Shown: piece after piece, positions 15,725 to 23,795 of the stretch | Layout: each line of letters starts with the position of its first letter | How positions within the stretch are numbered: position 1 is the first letter of the stretch | DNA from: DASUCS01 sp041166745 | GTDB taxonomy: Bacteria > Actinomycetota > Acidimicrobiia > Acidimicrobiales > JACDCH01 | Direction: 5' to 3' | Assembly (NCBI GenBank): GCA_041166745.1 | Contig: JBEEGH010000013.1 | Span: forward strand, 203,116 to 267,115 | Length of the DNA: 64,000 nt | The notes under the pieces: generated by a model | Told to the model about the DNA's origin: nothing | The model's database searches: none | What the model saw: the letters and a program-made list of their open reading frames with translations, nothing else | Made by a program: the position numbers and the translations under genes

Positions 15725-16194
15725 CGATAGGGCGTGATCTCGATGTAGGCGGCCATCGTTGCCGGGCCACCGAGCGCCCGCTCGGAGATCTTTCGACCCG
15801 CCCCGTACGCAGCCGCCAATGTCTTTTCGGCGTGCGCCCAATCCTCTTTTGGCAGTACCCGCCCGGTGCCTTTGATGGCCGGTCCGCTCGGCTTGCCGCG
15901 CATGTTCGACGGGGCGATCAGCACCCTGGTGTCGTTGCGGAGCCGCTTCACCTTGCCGGCGTCGTGCCGCGTCTTCAGGTACGCCTTTCCTTGCTCGTCG
16001 ATACTGAACCACACCGGCGATGGCACCGGGTCGCCGTTGCGGCGGAACGTGACGACCACGGCGTACGTGTGAGGACCTAGGGAGTCGAAGCTGCCGTCGA
16101 TCGCGTCGTCATGGGTGAGCGTGAAGGCGCGCCTGCTGCGTAGGCCGTCGAACAACCGGTCGCTCAACCGCCCCAACCTTTCGAGCGTGCTCAT
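15721..16194 (-). CDS. PPOX-class F420-dependent oxidoreductase
   Basis: 157 residues. Split beta-barrel with TYAVVVTFRRNGDPVPSPVW, KAYLKTRHDAGKVKRLRNDT, VLIAPSNMRGKPSGPAIKGT and ATMAAYIEITPY. This is the stand-alone version of the C-terminal domain of the fusion at 13813-14733, and the two are recognisable paralogues. Binds F420 or FMN by family. First gene of a two-gene operon with the Ddn-like gene 15263-15724. Cytosolic; its role is probably substrate reduction together with its partner. Confidence 0.85.
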   Translation of the reverse strand: MSTLERLGRLSDRLFDGLRSRRAFTLTHDDAIDGSFDSLGPHTYAVVVTFRRNGDPVPSPVWFSIDEQGKAYLKTRHDAGKVKRLRNDTRVLIAPSNMRGKPSGPAIKGTGRVLPKEDWAHAEKTLAAAYGAGRKISERALGGPATMAAYIEITPYR

Positions 16195-16590
16195 CGAGAG
16201 CGCGCCACGACGCCGGTGTTGTTGCCGAGCTTGGAGAGGCGCAATGCGTTCGTGCGCTGGGCGAGTCCGGACACGTCCGCATCGACCGCGTGCTCGCTCG
16301 CCTTATCGGCGTCCATCCTGTCGGGCCATCGCGATCGAACAGCGGGCGGAGGCGGAGCAGGTCTGTCGAGCGATCGGCAAGACCGTTGTATTCGATCGCG
16401 ACCGCGACCGTGCGAATCTCTATCGAGTGAAGATGGCATCGGTTGCGTCCATGCGCGATGTGGTCGACGCAACAAATCGAAGTGTGATTCCAGCGTCGGC
16501 GCGTCGTGCCGAAGGAACCTGCGCACCAGACGTGGAGATCCCGAGATCGAGCAGTGGTCGGCGGTGCATCACTTCAACTCGTGGAAGCTC
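16195..16590. other. 396-base stretch with no supported gene
   Basis: Frames exist on both strands, but none shows a recognised motif, a ribosome-binding site or natural composition. The right part serves as the 3' flank of the isochorismatase gene and the left part as the promoter region of the PPOX-Ddn operon. No obvious palindrome was found. Confidence 0.5.
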
Positions 16591-17244
16591 TCATCGCCCG
16601 AGAAGATCCTCGCTGCGCGCGACAAACGCAAATGAGCGCTCGAGGGATTGAAGTGTCACCTCGTGCACCTCGCTACCGACCGTTGCGCAACCATCCTCTA
16701 TCACGACGACGTCGAGGTCCCTGTCGCTCAGTTCTCGTGCGATCTGCGCCACGCAAACGTCAGTCGTTAGACCGGCGACGACCACATGGGCCACGCCTGC
16801 AGCACGGAGGTCCTTGTCGAGAGCGCATGACGTGAGGATGCCGCTCGTTGACTTCATGACCGAACGTTCACCGCGCACGGGTCGGACGGCCGCATGGAAG
16901 TCACACGCCGGATCCTCAAGGGATGGATAGGCAGGGCGGCCGACGGCGGCGCGAGCAAGCTCGTTGTGACGTCTGGCCCAAGAGGGCAAATCGCGTCCGT
17001 CGGCAGTCGCGGATCCGAACGCAGAAAAGATGACGGTTCCCCCTGCGCCTCGAACGGCCTGAACAACGCGCGCGATTGCAGGCACCACGACGTTGTGAAC
17101 TCGTTCGAAGTACTGCGCTGCGCCACGCGGATCCATCATGCCGAGCAGTCGACCGAAGCTCATTTCGGGTTCGACGAAGTAGCGCTGGACGTCCGTGACG
17201 ATCAGCGCGGTTGTCGCCAGTTTCAACTCAGCAGGGACCGGCAC
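16591..17244 (-). CDS. Isochorismatase-family cysteine hydrolase
   Basis: 217 residues from a GTG start. The catalytic triad is visible: Asp in LIVTDVQRYF, Lys in SVMKSTSG, Cys in GLTTDVCVAQIAREL. Such enzymes hydrolyse amides or enol ethers (nicotinamidase, N-carbamoyl amidases, isochorismatase). The cis-peptide region before the Cys is VVVAGLTTDV, as expected. The gene is 156 bases downstream of the P450 gene on the same strand but may have its own promoter. The substrate cannot be read from the sequence. Cytosolic and apparently intact. Confidence 0.88.
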   Translation of the reverse strand: MPVPAELKLATTALIVTDVQRYFVEPEMSFGRLLGMMDPRGAAQYFERVHNVVVPAIARVVQAVRGAGGTVIFSAFGSATADGRDLPSWARRHNELARAAVGRPAYPSLEDPACDFHAAVRPVRGERSVMKSTSGILTSCALDKDLRAAGVAHVVVAGLTTDVCVAQIARELSDRDLDVVVIEDGCATVGSEVHEVTLQSLERSFAFVARSEDLLGR

Positions 17245-17400
17245 GCTGGCAACTCCGTCGCCGATTCCTGTCGAGCCGACGTCGTCTGGCGGCCAGATCG
17301 ATGCGGCTTGGCCTCAGCGCCCTCGCGTCCCGGGCGCTAGCGCTCATGCAACGGCGCCAGGGTCTGTGGCCGCGACGCCGCTTGCGTCGATGCGGACCGG

Positions 17401-18609
17401 TCATGCCCGTGCTGGCAGCCTGATAGGGAGGCGTCGTGGGCCTCGGACCTGGCCGCCTGACCAGTGAACGGCGAGCGGGTCGGCGAGTTCGAAGTCGGGG
17501 AACGCGTTGAGCCAGACCTCGAGCGCGACTCGCAGCTCCATGCGGGCCAGGTGTGATCCGGCGCAGCGGTGAATGCCGAGGCCGAATGCGGTGTGGCGGT
17601 TGACTTCGCGGTCGATGATTACCTCGTCAGGGCTATCGAACGCTGCCGGGTCACGGTTTGCGGCCGGGAACGGTAGGAGCATCCAATCGCCGCCCTTGAG
17701 GTGTTGGCCTCTCCATTCGACGTCGTGCTTGACGAGTCGGGCCATCGTCACCGGGGCATAGGCGCGCAGGAGTTCCTCGATCGCGACCGGGAGGAGGTCT
17801 GGCTCGGCGACGAGGCGTTGGCGATCCTGAGGATGCGATGCCAGGTGCCACAGTGACGCTCCGATCGCGCTCCATGTCGTGTCGATGCCGGCAAGGAGCA
17901 GCAGTGCGATGGTGCTGCCGACGTGGTCGGGTTCCAGGGGCTGGCCATCGACGTCGGCGTTGAGCAGGTAGGTGGTGAGATCCTCTCGGGGCCGGTCGAC
18001 GTGGTCCTGGACCTGGGCTTCCAGATATTCGAAGAGGTGCATGATGCGTTCGAAGCGCTCTTCGAAGGGCAATGCGACTTCCTCGATTACATGTTTGACG
18101 AAGGTGCGGAACTTGTCGGCGTCGCTGGTGGGGAACCCGAGCATGTTCGCGATGACGCGCACGGGGATGTGTTGTGCATATTCCTCGGCCGCGTCGACCA
18201 TCTCGCGGTCCGCGAGCGCGGCGACGAGTTGTTCGCAGTACGCGCGGGTGGCCGGCTCGAGCCGGTCGACGGCCTGAGGCGAGAAGGCGGGGAGCAGGAC
18301 GCGCCGGGCGCCATGGTGGAATGGTGGATCCGAGGAGATGGGTGGGGCGATGCCTTGCGGTGCAATCTCCAGCGGTGGCCGGTCTTCGGTGACCAGCACG
18401 CTGCGAGAGGTGAAATTCTCCGTGTCGTAGGCGATGGCGGCGATGTCGTCGTGGCGGGTGGGAAGCCACACGCCTCCGTAGCGGTCGGATCGAGCGATCG
18501 GACAGGTCTGGCGCAGCCGTTCCCAGATGGGGAAGGGGTTGGCGGCCCATTCCTCGCCCGCGTGATCGAAATCGGTGGCGGCGGTTTCGCCCGCTCCTTG
18601 ACTTGACAT
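17401..18609 (-). CDS. Cytochrome P450
   Basis: 402 residues, class I bacterial P450. The I-helix AGIDTTWS supplies the oxygen-activation acid/Thr pair, ExxR is in EELLRAYAP, and the heme loop is FGLGIHRCAGSHLAR with Cys ligand. No membrane anchor, so soluble. The ATG at 18609 overlaps the ferredoxin stop (TGATG), so electron donor and oxygenase are made together; a reductase must be encoded elsewhere. Expected to hydroxylate a hydrophobic substrate. The tandem TGAC/GGTCA operator upstream of the ferredoxin links it to the flavin monooxygenase operon at 28 kb. Subfamily and substrate cannot be set from sequence alone. Confidence 0.93.
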   Translation of the reverse strand: MSSQGAGETAATDFDHAGEEWAANPFPIWERLRQTCPIARSDRYGGVWLPTRHDDIAAIAYDTENFTSRSVLVTEDRPPLEIAPQGIAPPISSDPPFHHGARRVLLPAFSPQAVDRLEPATRAYCEQLVAALADREMVDAAEEYAQHIPVRVIANMLGFPTSDADKFRTFVKHVIEEVALPFEERFERIMHLFEYLEAQVQDHVDRPREDLTTYLLNADVDGQPLEPDHVGSTIALLLLAGIDTTWSAIGASLWHLASHPQDRQRLVAEPDLLPVAIEELLRAYAPVTMARLVKHDVEWRGQHLKGGDWMLLPFPAANRDPAAFDSPDEVIIDREVNRHTAFGLGIHRCAGSHLARMELRVALEVWLNAFPDFELADPLAVHWSGGQVRGPRRLPIRLPARA

Positions 18610-18827
18610 CACGTGCTCTCCTCGATGATCACTGCATGTTCGGGGCAGTTTCGGGCTGCGAGGAACGCGCGCTCCTTGCATTGAGGTTCGACTTCTCCCG
18701 AACCGCGCTCGTGGCTGTTGCCAATCTCGTCCGGTTCGAAGAGCTCCGGAGCCAGCACGTAACACCGGCCATGCCCCTCGCAGCGATCTGCGTCGATCCG
18801 AACCTTCATGCGGGCAGCTGATTGCAT
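18609..18827 (-). CDS. 3Fe-4S ferredoxin, P450 partner
   Basis: 72 residues. RCEGHGRCYVLAPELF carries two Cys in the CxxHGxC pattern of 3Fe-4S ferredoxins, with the third Cys in ARNCPEHAVIIEE. This type donates electrons to actinobacterial P450s. The ATG at 18827 is preferred because GGGAG lies six bases upstream; an internal ATG at 18809 (MKVRID) would give a 66-residue form. It is first in the ferredoxin-P450 operon, with the operator at 18875-18908 about 50 bases upstream. Confidence 0.9.
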   Translation of the reverse strand: MQSAARMKVRIDADRCEGHGRCYVLAPELFEPDEIGNSHERGSGEVEPQCKERAFLAARNCPEHAVIIEEST

Positions 18828-18874
18828 GCTTGGCTCCCAGATGCCGAGGAACGAGGCAAGGCCTGCGCTCACAA

Positions 18875-18908
18875 TGACTCTTGGTCACAATATTGTGACT
18901 ACCGGTCA
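18875..18908 (-). promoter_or_regulatory. Tandem TGAC-n4-GGTCA operator, copy B
   Basis: Units at 18875-18887 and 18896-18908 are spaced by eight AT-rich bases (period 21; 20 in the other copies). The centre also forms the perfect palindrome GTCACAATATTGTGAC. It lies upstream of the ferredoxin-P450 operon. Confidence 0.75.
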
Positions 18909-19022
18909 CACGTCCAGCATGAAGCCCGTGGCCGTTGTCACCCCGCCGGTGAGATCAAGGCACGTCGAGACGTGGCGCGTCGTTCGTGAAACTTGGCGGA
19001 CGTCTCGACTTCATGAGGGTCG

Positions 19023-19646
19023 CTAGGCCGAGGCACCGGCGCGACCGGTCGGGACGCGACTCCGTCCGTCCGGCAGCAACGCCGGGCGAGCTTCGATGGT
19101 CACGTCTTGAAGGTTGCGAATCGCGTGCGTCAACTCATGGCGAGCGTTCTCGACAAGCGTGTGCACCTCAACCACAGTGAGAGCGCCGTCGACCACAATT
19201 ATTGCCTCGGCCTGCAGCTGTGGCCCACCCACCGGACGCGCACGCGATCCACGCGCTCAATTGCGGGCACCGCATAGATCGCGTCTTCGATTTTGCCAAC
19301 CACCGCCGGCGCCACGCCGTCAAGAGCCCGCCGGCCGGTCTCGGCAACAGCGTCGTATGAACACGCCCACCGGCGGGTCGGCGAGGTGAAATCCGGCGGT
19401 GTCGCTCGCTCCGGCCATGACCTCAGCGATGCGACCGCGTCGACTCGCGCGTGCAGGCCGTCCGCGATCAGCGCGGCCGAGCCAAGCCGTCGGCCAGCAC
19501 GCACGCGATAAGAGGCAACGATGGCATTGCCCGCGGAACCGACAACTCCAGCCACGAAGACCAGCCATGCGTGATCCACGGCCGCAGGATGGCGAGGCCG
19601 GTCGATTGTTTCCAAAGCGGCGAGCGCTCCGGACGCCGCGATGACG
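19023..19646 (-). pseudogene. CDF cation-efflux gene, C-terminal part, frameshifted
   Basis: This continues the CDF sequence begun at 20493-20799. One frame gives LVIAASGALAALETI, AGVVGSAGNAIVASYRVRAG and AALIADGLHARVDAVASL, matching the intact paralogue at 39541-40614 (AALVADGYHARTDGFTSLA). The frame then shifts to GASDTAGFHLADPPVGVFI, shifts back to GKIEDAIYAVPAIERVDRV, and shifts again near 19228 to QLQAEAIIVVDGALTVVEVH. At least three frameshifts plus the 846-bp insertion make it non-functional. Confidence 0.8.
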
Positions 19647-19673
19647 AGTGCCGCGGCAGGCAGCGTTTGCTCG
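19647..19673 (+). repeat. Left terminal inverted repeat
   Basis: Begins AGTGCCGCGGCAGGCAGC. The first nine bases are identical to the inverted right end, and five of the following runs also match. It marks the left limit of the 846-bp insertion. Confidence 0.6.
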
Positions 19674-19760
19674 GTTGGTGGCGTGACTCTGAGCCGGCAG
19701 CGTTTGGACACATACGGCGCTCGGTGCGAAGGACCGGTGACCGAACGGCAATCGTCGGCG

Positions 19761-20417
19761 CTAACGCATTACCGGCAACGCGCCACGCAACGGCTCCGAC
19801 GCGGCGACCCGGTCGGTTGCCATGTCGATCCACTGACGACGAGGAAGCTGCCGTGCCTGCGGTACCAGCGCGGCCGCTCGCTCCTCGAGCACCGAGATGA
19901 ACGCCTCGGCCACGATCTCCTCGGCCATAGGGTCGGGCTCGACCGCCGGACTGAAGTCAAGGCCATGGACCACCGCCTCCACGCATCGTGTGACGAGATA
20001 GTCAGCGAGGCGGATGGAGCCCTGAACACTGCGAATGCTTTGCGCCAGATTGGCGGCAATCAGGTCGTCGACCACATCGTCCACGCCTGCCGCGAACGCG
20101 ATCCGGCCAGCTCGTGCCGCCTCCCGAACGGACGAGTCGATCACCTCGGCGAGGGCGTGCGTGCCGGAGAGGTTGTCCGCCAGGGTGAACCGGGCCGAAT
20201 CGGATGACGCTGTGCGAAGAAATCGTCTCAGGAGTACCGGCTGAACGGCAAGATGTGCGAGGACCTCGCGGTTCGTCCACGACCGCACACGACTCGGTCG
20301 GTCTAGGTCGAGGGACGGTACCGCCCGTTCGATGAGCCGCCACTGCGCGATCAGGGCGTCAACGACAACCGACTCATCGGTCACGCGCTCGATCTTTCCA
20401 TTCGTCGAGCTCTCCAA
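19761..20417 (-). CDS. MDMPI/DinB-like protein carried by the small element
   Basis: 218 residues, apparently intact. Family-like motifs are VRSWTNREVLAHLAVQPVLL (His about residue 56) and EAVVHGLDFSPAV (His-x-x-Asp about residue 152), giving the metal-site pattern of mycothiol-type maleylpyruvate isomerase homologues. It is the only gene inside the 846-bp inverted-repeat element that split the CDF gene, on the same strand as the CDF. A passenger of this family on a small mobile unit is unusual. Function unknown; probably cytosolic. Confidence 0.72.
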   Translation of the reverse strand: MESSTNGKIERVTDESVVVDALIAQWRLIERAVPSLDLDRPSRVRSWTNREVLAHLAVQPVLLRRFLRTASSDSARFTLADNLSGTHALAEVIDSSVREAARAGRIAFAAGVDDVVDDLIAANLAQSIRSVQGSIRLADYLVTRCVEAVVHGLDFSPAVEPDPMAEEIVAEAFISVLEERAAALVPQARQLPRRQWIDMATDRVAASEPLRGALPVMR

Positions 20418-20465
20418 TGGGCGATCGCGCGACGGTAGACACGAGCGTCCCCCACGTTGGAGGAC

Positions 20466-20492
20466 AGGGCGAACGTAGCCTGACGCGGCACT
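20466..20492 (-). repeat. Right terminal inverted repeat
   Basis: Read on the minus strand it starts AGTGCCGCGTCAGGCTAC, mirroring the left end at 19647. It adjoins the broken N-terminal half of the CDF gene. Confidence 0.6.
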
Positions 20493-20799
20493 AGCGCGAC
20501 GAACAGGCCAGCGAGATCCTCGACGCGGCCGAGTTCGTAGGTGTATCGCGGGGTGTGGGTGCGACGCGCGAAAACGAACGCAAGACCCAGAGGGATCGCG
20601 GTTAGCGCGCCGGCGAAGTTGTGAGTCATGTCGGCGAGAACGGCCACCGAGTGACTCAGCAGCGCGACGCCGAGTTCCGCGGTCGCTGCGACCGCGAGCA
20701 CCGCCATCGAACCGAGGAGCCCGCGCATCGCTTCATCGGTCGTGTCCTCGAGATCCCGACTTCCGTGGTGATGGTGGGCATGGCCGAGAATGGATGACG
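20493..20799 (-). pseudogene. CDF cation-efflux gene, N-terminal part
   Basis: The frame reads GHAHHHHGSRD, a His-rich leader, then two membrane helices (LLGSMAVLAVAATAELGVAL; AGALTAIPLGLAFVFAR) with LADMTHNF at the metal-site position, and YTYELGRVEDLAGLFVAL before homology stops at 20493. The intact paralogue at 39541-40614 has the same order (HNFSDALTAVPLFLAF, RYTYGYRRAEDLAGVFV). No convincing start codon remains. The rest of the gene lies beyond the inserted element. Confidence 0.78.
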
Positions 20800-20893
20800 A
20801 ACGGCGCCGCGCCGGACGCGCCTGTGGTCGCGGGTCGCTGCGCGCCGGCTAGTCGTTCTGCTTGACGAATCGGGCCACCTCAGGCACTATAAG

Positions 20894-20911
20894 AAAACGA
20901 CTGTTCGTTTT
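20894..20911. promoter_or_regulatory. 18-bp inverted repeat AAAACGA-CTGT-TCGTTTT, TetR operator
   Basis: Perfect 7-bp arms lie 26 bases upstream of the TetR ATG at 20937, overlapping a TATAAG-like -10 element just upstream. Probably an autoregulatory operator. Confidence 0.65.
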
Positions 20912-20936
20912 ACACCCGAGAGGTCAGGTGTACGGC

Positions 20937-21605
20937 ATGCCCAAGGTGTCGGACGCTCACCAGCAAGCGCGACGACAACAGATCCTCTCGGGAGCGGCCG
21001 CCTGCTTCGCCCGCGACGGGTTTCACCGCACGACGATGCCGGACATCTTCAGGGAAACTGGTCTGAGTCCCGGCGCCGTATATCGATACTTCAACGGCAA
21101 AGAACAAATCGTCGAGGCGATCGCCGAGGAGCGGCGCGCAGGCGAGGCGTTCCTGCTCGACGTCGCCTTCGAAGGTCAGACCGACCTTCGCGAGGCACTA
21201 TCCGCATTTCTCGGACCGTTGCTGCGGTGGCTCGCTGCGCCCGATGAACAGGCCTATCGACGAGTAGGCATCCAGGTCTGGGCCGAAGCCCTTCGCAACG
21301 AACGAATCCTTGAGATCGTGCGACGCGCCATGACCCAGCGGGCAGTTGCAGTCGATCTGATGCGGGCCGCACAGGCCGATGGGCACTTGTCGGCGGAACT
21401 CGACCCGGACGCCCTTGCGCGGGTGATCATCGCCATGATCCAGGGCTTCATTCTTCAGCAATCGTGGGAGCCAGACCTCGACGCCAACTCCTACATCAAA
21501 GCAGTCGAGTCGATCGTTCGGCTGATCGTCGAACGCCCGGGATCATCGAGCCGACCGCCGACGAATCGAGCGCCAGCCAAGAAGCAACACAATGCGAAGC
21601 GCTGA
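20937..21605 (+). CDS. TetR/AcrR family regulator
   Basis: 222 residues from ATG 20937. The HTH is TTMPDIFRETGLSPGAVYRY, followed by FNGKEQIVEAIAEE. The C-terminal domain contains FILQQSWEPD, like the TetR_C group with AefR/YcdC-like length, and ends in a basic tail. It overlaps the downstream membrane-protein gene by 14 bases, so both form one operon, with the dyad at 20894-20911 as the likely operator. The effector is probably a small hydrophobic compound related to the DUF1772-like partner's substrate; this is inference. Confidence 0.9.
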   Translation: MPKVSDAHQQARRQQILSGAAACFARDGFHRTTMPDIFRETGLSPGAVYRYFNGKEQIVEAIAEERRAGEAFLLDVAFEGQTDLREALSAFLGPLLRWLAAPDEQAYRRVGIQVWAEALRNERILEIVRRAMTQRAVAVDLMRAAQADGHLSAELDPDALARVIIAMIQGFILQQSWEPDLDANSYIKAVESIVRLIVERPGSSSRPPTNRAPAKKQHNAKR

Positions 21606-22137
21606 CTCGATGGAGCGCGAGAGCCCTCTACGGTCGCTTCCCGCCGCGAACCAGCCAGTACGGCTGCTCGCTCTCGTAACTCTGGTCGCCCTCGTGAGCA
21701 TCTTTCTGGGAACGCTCATCGCGTTCACTCCCGTGCTGCGAGGACTCGATGCCGAGACCTACATCCGAGTGCAGCAACCGCTGACTAAGCACGTGACCCC
21801 AATCGCCAGCGGCCTCGGCCTGATCTCGGGCGTCGCGCTTGTGTGGATCGCGGTGGCGTACCGTCGCGCCGGGCAGCGCGTGCCTCGCTCGATTGTCGTC
21901 GCGGTCCTCTGCCTGGTCGGACTCGGCATATCGAGCCTGTTGGTCAACGTTCCGATCAACAGCGAGGTGCAGAAATGGTCGGTGTCGGCGCCGCCGTCGG
22001 ACTGGGCGAGTGTTCGCGACCGGTGGGATCTCTTTCATGTGCTTCGCACCGCAATGTCTTCAATCGCGCTCGGCTGCCTATTGCTCACAGGGACTCGATC
22101 CGCGCCCACGGCGCGAGAGCCAAAGCGCTCCTCTTGA
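21592..22137 (+). CDS. DUF1772-like integral membrane protein
   Basis: 181 residues with four predicted membrane helices (about residues 22-46, 70-90, 102-122 and 155-172). Between the last two are NSEVQKWS and RDRWDLFHVLRT, which match the anthrone-oxygenase/DUF1772 pattern (conserved Asn, Trp and His near the membrane). Some members are associated with oxidation of polyketide-like rings. The gene starts inside the TetR 3' end, so it is translationally coupled and probably the main target of that regulator. Activity not proven. Confidence 0.7.
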   Translation: MRSADSMERESPLRSLPAANQPVRLLALVTLVALVSIFLGTLIAFTPVLRGLDAETYIRVQQPLTKHVTPIASGLGLISGVALVWIAVAYRRAGQRVPRSIVVAVLCLVGLGISSLLVNVPINSEVQKWSVSAPPSDWASVRDRWDLFHVLRTAMSSIALGCLLLTGTRSAPTAREPKRSS

Positions 22138-22286
22138 TGTCGCGCTTCGACTCCTTGTACCTGCATCGCCAGTTGAGAGGCCTGCCGGTTGCGCCAGGGA
22201 CACTTCACGAGCCGCTCCGTCCTTAGCGAGCTTGCGCCGAGACCGCTGCGGGATTGGCGACGAGACCCACACATTCTGGACCCGGG

Positions 22287-22541
22287 AGTGAAAGGCTCAA
22301 GGGTGCGGTGGTCCGGGCGATTGCCAGTGAACAGGACGATGCCACACGCGTTCGCCGACGGTGATCGGACGAAACTCGTTACGGCAATGGTCTTGGCTTT
22401 GGACGCTCGGGCTGACCTCGCGACGACGACCGTTCCTGCTCGACCCGGAGCTCGGGCGGAGCCGCCGGGCGCCGAGGTCGGGCGCCGGCAATCATGCACA
22501 GCGGTCGCGTGCAGCGGGCTCAGCAGGAGCCACAACGCGCT
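22287..22541 (-). pseudogene. RpiR-family regulator, SIS-domain fragment
   Basis: Two blocks match the intact RpiR protein at 38596-39468: SALWLLLSPLHATAVHDC (intact GALWFLVVGIHASAVQDI), then after a deletion VVARSARASKAKTIAVTSF, ACGIVLFTGNRPDHRTLEPF (intact ACDVVLATGNRNDPRTLELF). The HTH domain and the C-terminus are absent. It lies about 1.5 kb from the decayed CDF gene, just as the intact RpiR is next to the intact CDF, so a segment with both genes was probably duplicated and one copy decayed. The rest of 22138-22635 holds nothing recognisable. Confidence 0.7.
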
Positions 22542-22635
22542 GCTTCTCGGCGCGAACTTTGCGGTGCGTTCGTCCCGCGGCCTGGACTGATGCCATGGGG
22601 TGTCCCACGCGACCATCGCGAACGCGGATGTGGCC

Positions 22636-23109
22636 ATGACGCTGCAAGGGCGATTCAACAACTTGCTGTCCCGGCGCGCGGATCGTTTGGCGAGGCTCTT
22701 CGGGCGTCTCCATTCACGGGCGTACCGACGCTACGGCGGCAAGCGGTTTGACCGCGCCCTACGAGTATTTGTCAGGGGCGCCCCGGTCTTTCGATTGACG
22801 GTCGAAGGTAGGCGGACAGGTCAACCCCGGTCGGTAATGCTTATTCTGACGCGCTCCGGCGACGACCTTGTTGTCTGCGCGTCGAACGGGGGCAGTCCCA
22901 AGCCGCCGTCGTGGTTCTTGAACCTCCGAGACGCGGGGCGCGCTCGCGTCGAGGTCGATAGTGAGGTGTGGGACGTAACGGCTCGCGAGGTGGGGGGTTC
23001 GGAGCGCGACGAGTGCTGGCGAAACCTCTGCGACGTCTATCCGGACTTCGCGACATACCAGGCGCGTACTCGACGCCGGCTGCCCGTGATGTTGCTCAAG
23101 CGGTCATGA
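22636..23109 (+). CDS. F420-type nitroreductase family protein (Ddn-like)
   Basis: 157 residues from ATG 22636; a GTG at 22600 would add 12. Core motifs are VFRLTVEGRRTGQPRSVMLI, VVCASNGGSPKPPSWFLNLR, VEVDSEVWDVTAREV and YPDFATYQARTRRRLPVMLL, matching the deazaflavin-dependent family (same layout as 15263-15724). An F420H2- or FMN-dependent reductase by family. It stands alone on the plus strand between the RpiR remnant and a TetR gene. Complete length; no ribosome-binding site is obvious, so leaderless translation is possible. Confidence 0.83.
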   Translation: MTLQGRFNNLLSRRADRLARLFGRLHSRAYRRYGGKRFDRALRVFVRGAPVFRLTVEGRRTGQPRSVMLILTRSGDDLVVCASNGGSPKPPSWFLNLRDAGRARVEVDSEVWDVTAREVGGSERDECWRNLCDVYPDFATYQARTRRRLPVMLLKRS

Positions 23110-23178
23110 CCGGGACACGAGTCCGCGATTTGCCCGCCCCGGCGCCTTGTGACGAGCAGGGGAGATATTAACAAGTCT

Positions 23179-23188
23179 GTTCTAGAAC
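23179..23188. promoter_or_regulatory. Palindrome GTTCTAGAAC, probable TetR operator
   Basis: A perfect 10-bp dyad 16 bases upstream of the TetR GTG at 23204. The related dyad TTGTTC-TG-GAACAA occurs upstream of the tautomerase operon at 25785-25798, suggesting a common repressor. Confidence 0.55.
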
Positions 23189-23203
23189 GAGTAATGTACC
23201 TGT

Positions 23204-23791
23204 GTGCCACGCCCAGCTCTTTTTTCCGCCGAGACGATCCTGAACGCGACCGCCGAACTCGCGTCCGAGCACGGGCCATCCGCCGCGACAATCGGCGCGA
23301 TTGCCCGGCACTTGGGAGCACCCACCGGATCGATTTACCACCGGTTTCCCTCGAGAGATGTGCTCTTCGCTGAACTCTGGCTCCAGACCGTGGAAGCCTT
23401 CCAATCAGGATTCATCGCGGAGCTCGCAGGGCCGAATCCACGAACCGCAGGGCTTGACGCAGCGCTCTACACGCCCCGATGGGTACGAACGCACCTGGTG
23501 CCGGCTCGCTTGTTACTCCTTCATCACCGCGATGACTTTCTTCCTGGGGGGTGGCCGCCCGAGGTCGCGGAACGAGCTCGCCGACTCGGAACCGAGATGA
23601 CACGGGCTATGCGCGGCTTCACTCGTCGAGCGCTCGGTAGCAGCAGCGCAGCGAATCTGCGTCGGGCGCGCTTCGCGGTCGTCGACCTGCCCGGCGCCGC
23701 CGTCGGTCCGCATCTCCGAGCCGGCGATGCTGTCCCGGCCATCGTCGACGATCTCGTGCGTGAGGCGTATCTCGCGCTCATCGCCAAGTAG
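23204..23791 (+). CDS. TetR/AcrR family regulator
   Basis: 195 residues from a GTG start. The HTH is ATIGAIARHLGAPTGSIYHR followed by FPSRDVLFAELW. The C-terminal ligand domain is unassigned. The dyad GTTCTAGAAC lies just upstream, and the matching dyad at 25785 suggests that it also controls the minus-strand tautomerase-SRPBCC-HxlR operon. The FMN-type gene follows after four bases, so the two are probably co-transcribed. Confidence 0.88.
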   Translation: MPRPALFSAETILNATAELASEHGPSAATIGAIARHLGAPTGSIYHRFPSRDVLFAELWLQTVEAFQSGFIAELAGPNPRTAGLDAALYTPRWVRTHLVPARLLLLHHRDDFLPGGWPPEVAERARRLGTEMTRAMRGFTRRALGSSSAANLRRARFAVVDLPGAAVGPHLRAGDAVPAIVDDLVREAYLALIAK

Positions 23792-23795
23792 CGCT

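Larger units (their letters stand above)
19647..20492. mobile_element. 846-bp element with terminal inverted repeats, inserted in a CDF gene
   Basis: The block between the two halves of the CDF gene begins AGTGCCGCGGCAGGC and ends with the complement of AGTGCCGCGTCAGGC; similarity extends about 27 bases with about 21-22 matches. Removing the block rejoins the CDF frame exactly (FVAL next to VIAASGA). It holds one gene, an MDMPI-family protein, and no transposase, so it is a non-autonomous (MITE-like) element carrying a passenger. No clear target-site duplication is seen. Confidence 0.65.

Noticed and set aside
16115..16651. Plus-strand frame of 178 codons in the gap before the isochorismatase gene
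   Set aside because: No motif, no ribosome-binding site, overlaps the PPOX gene start in antisense, and has a biased composition.
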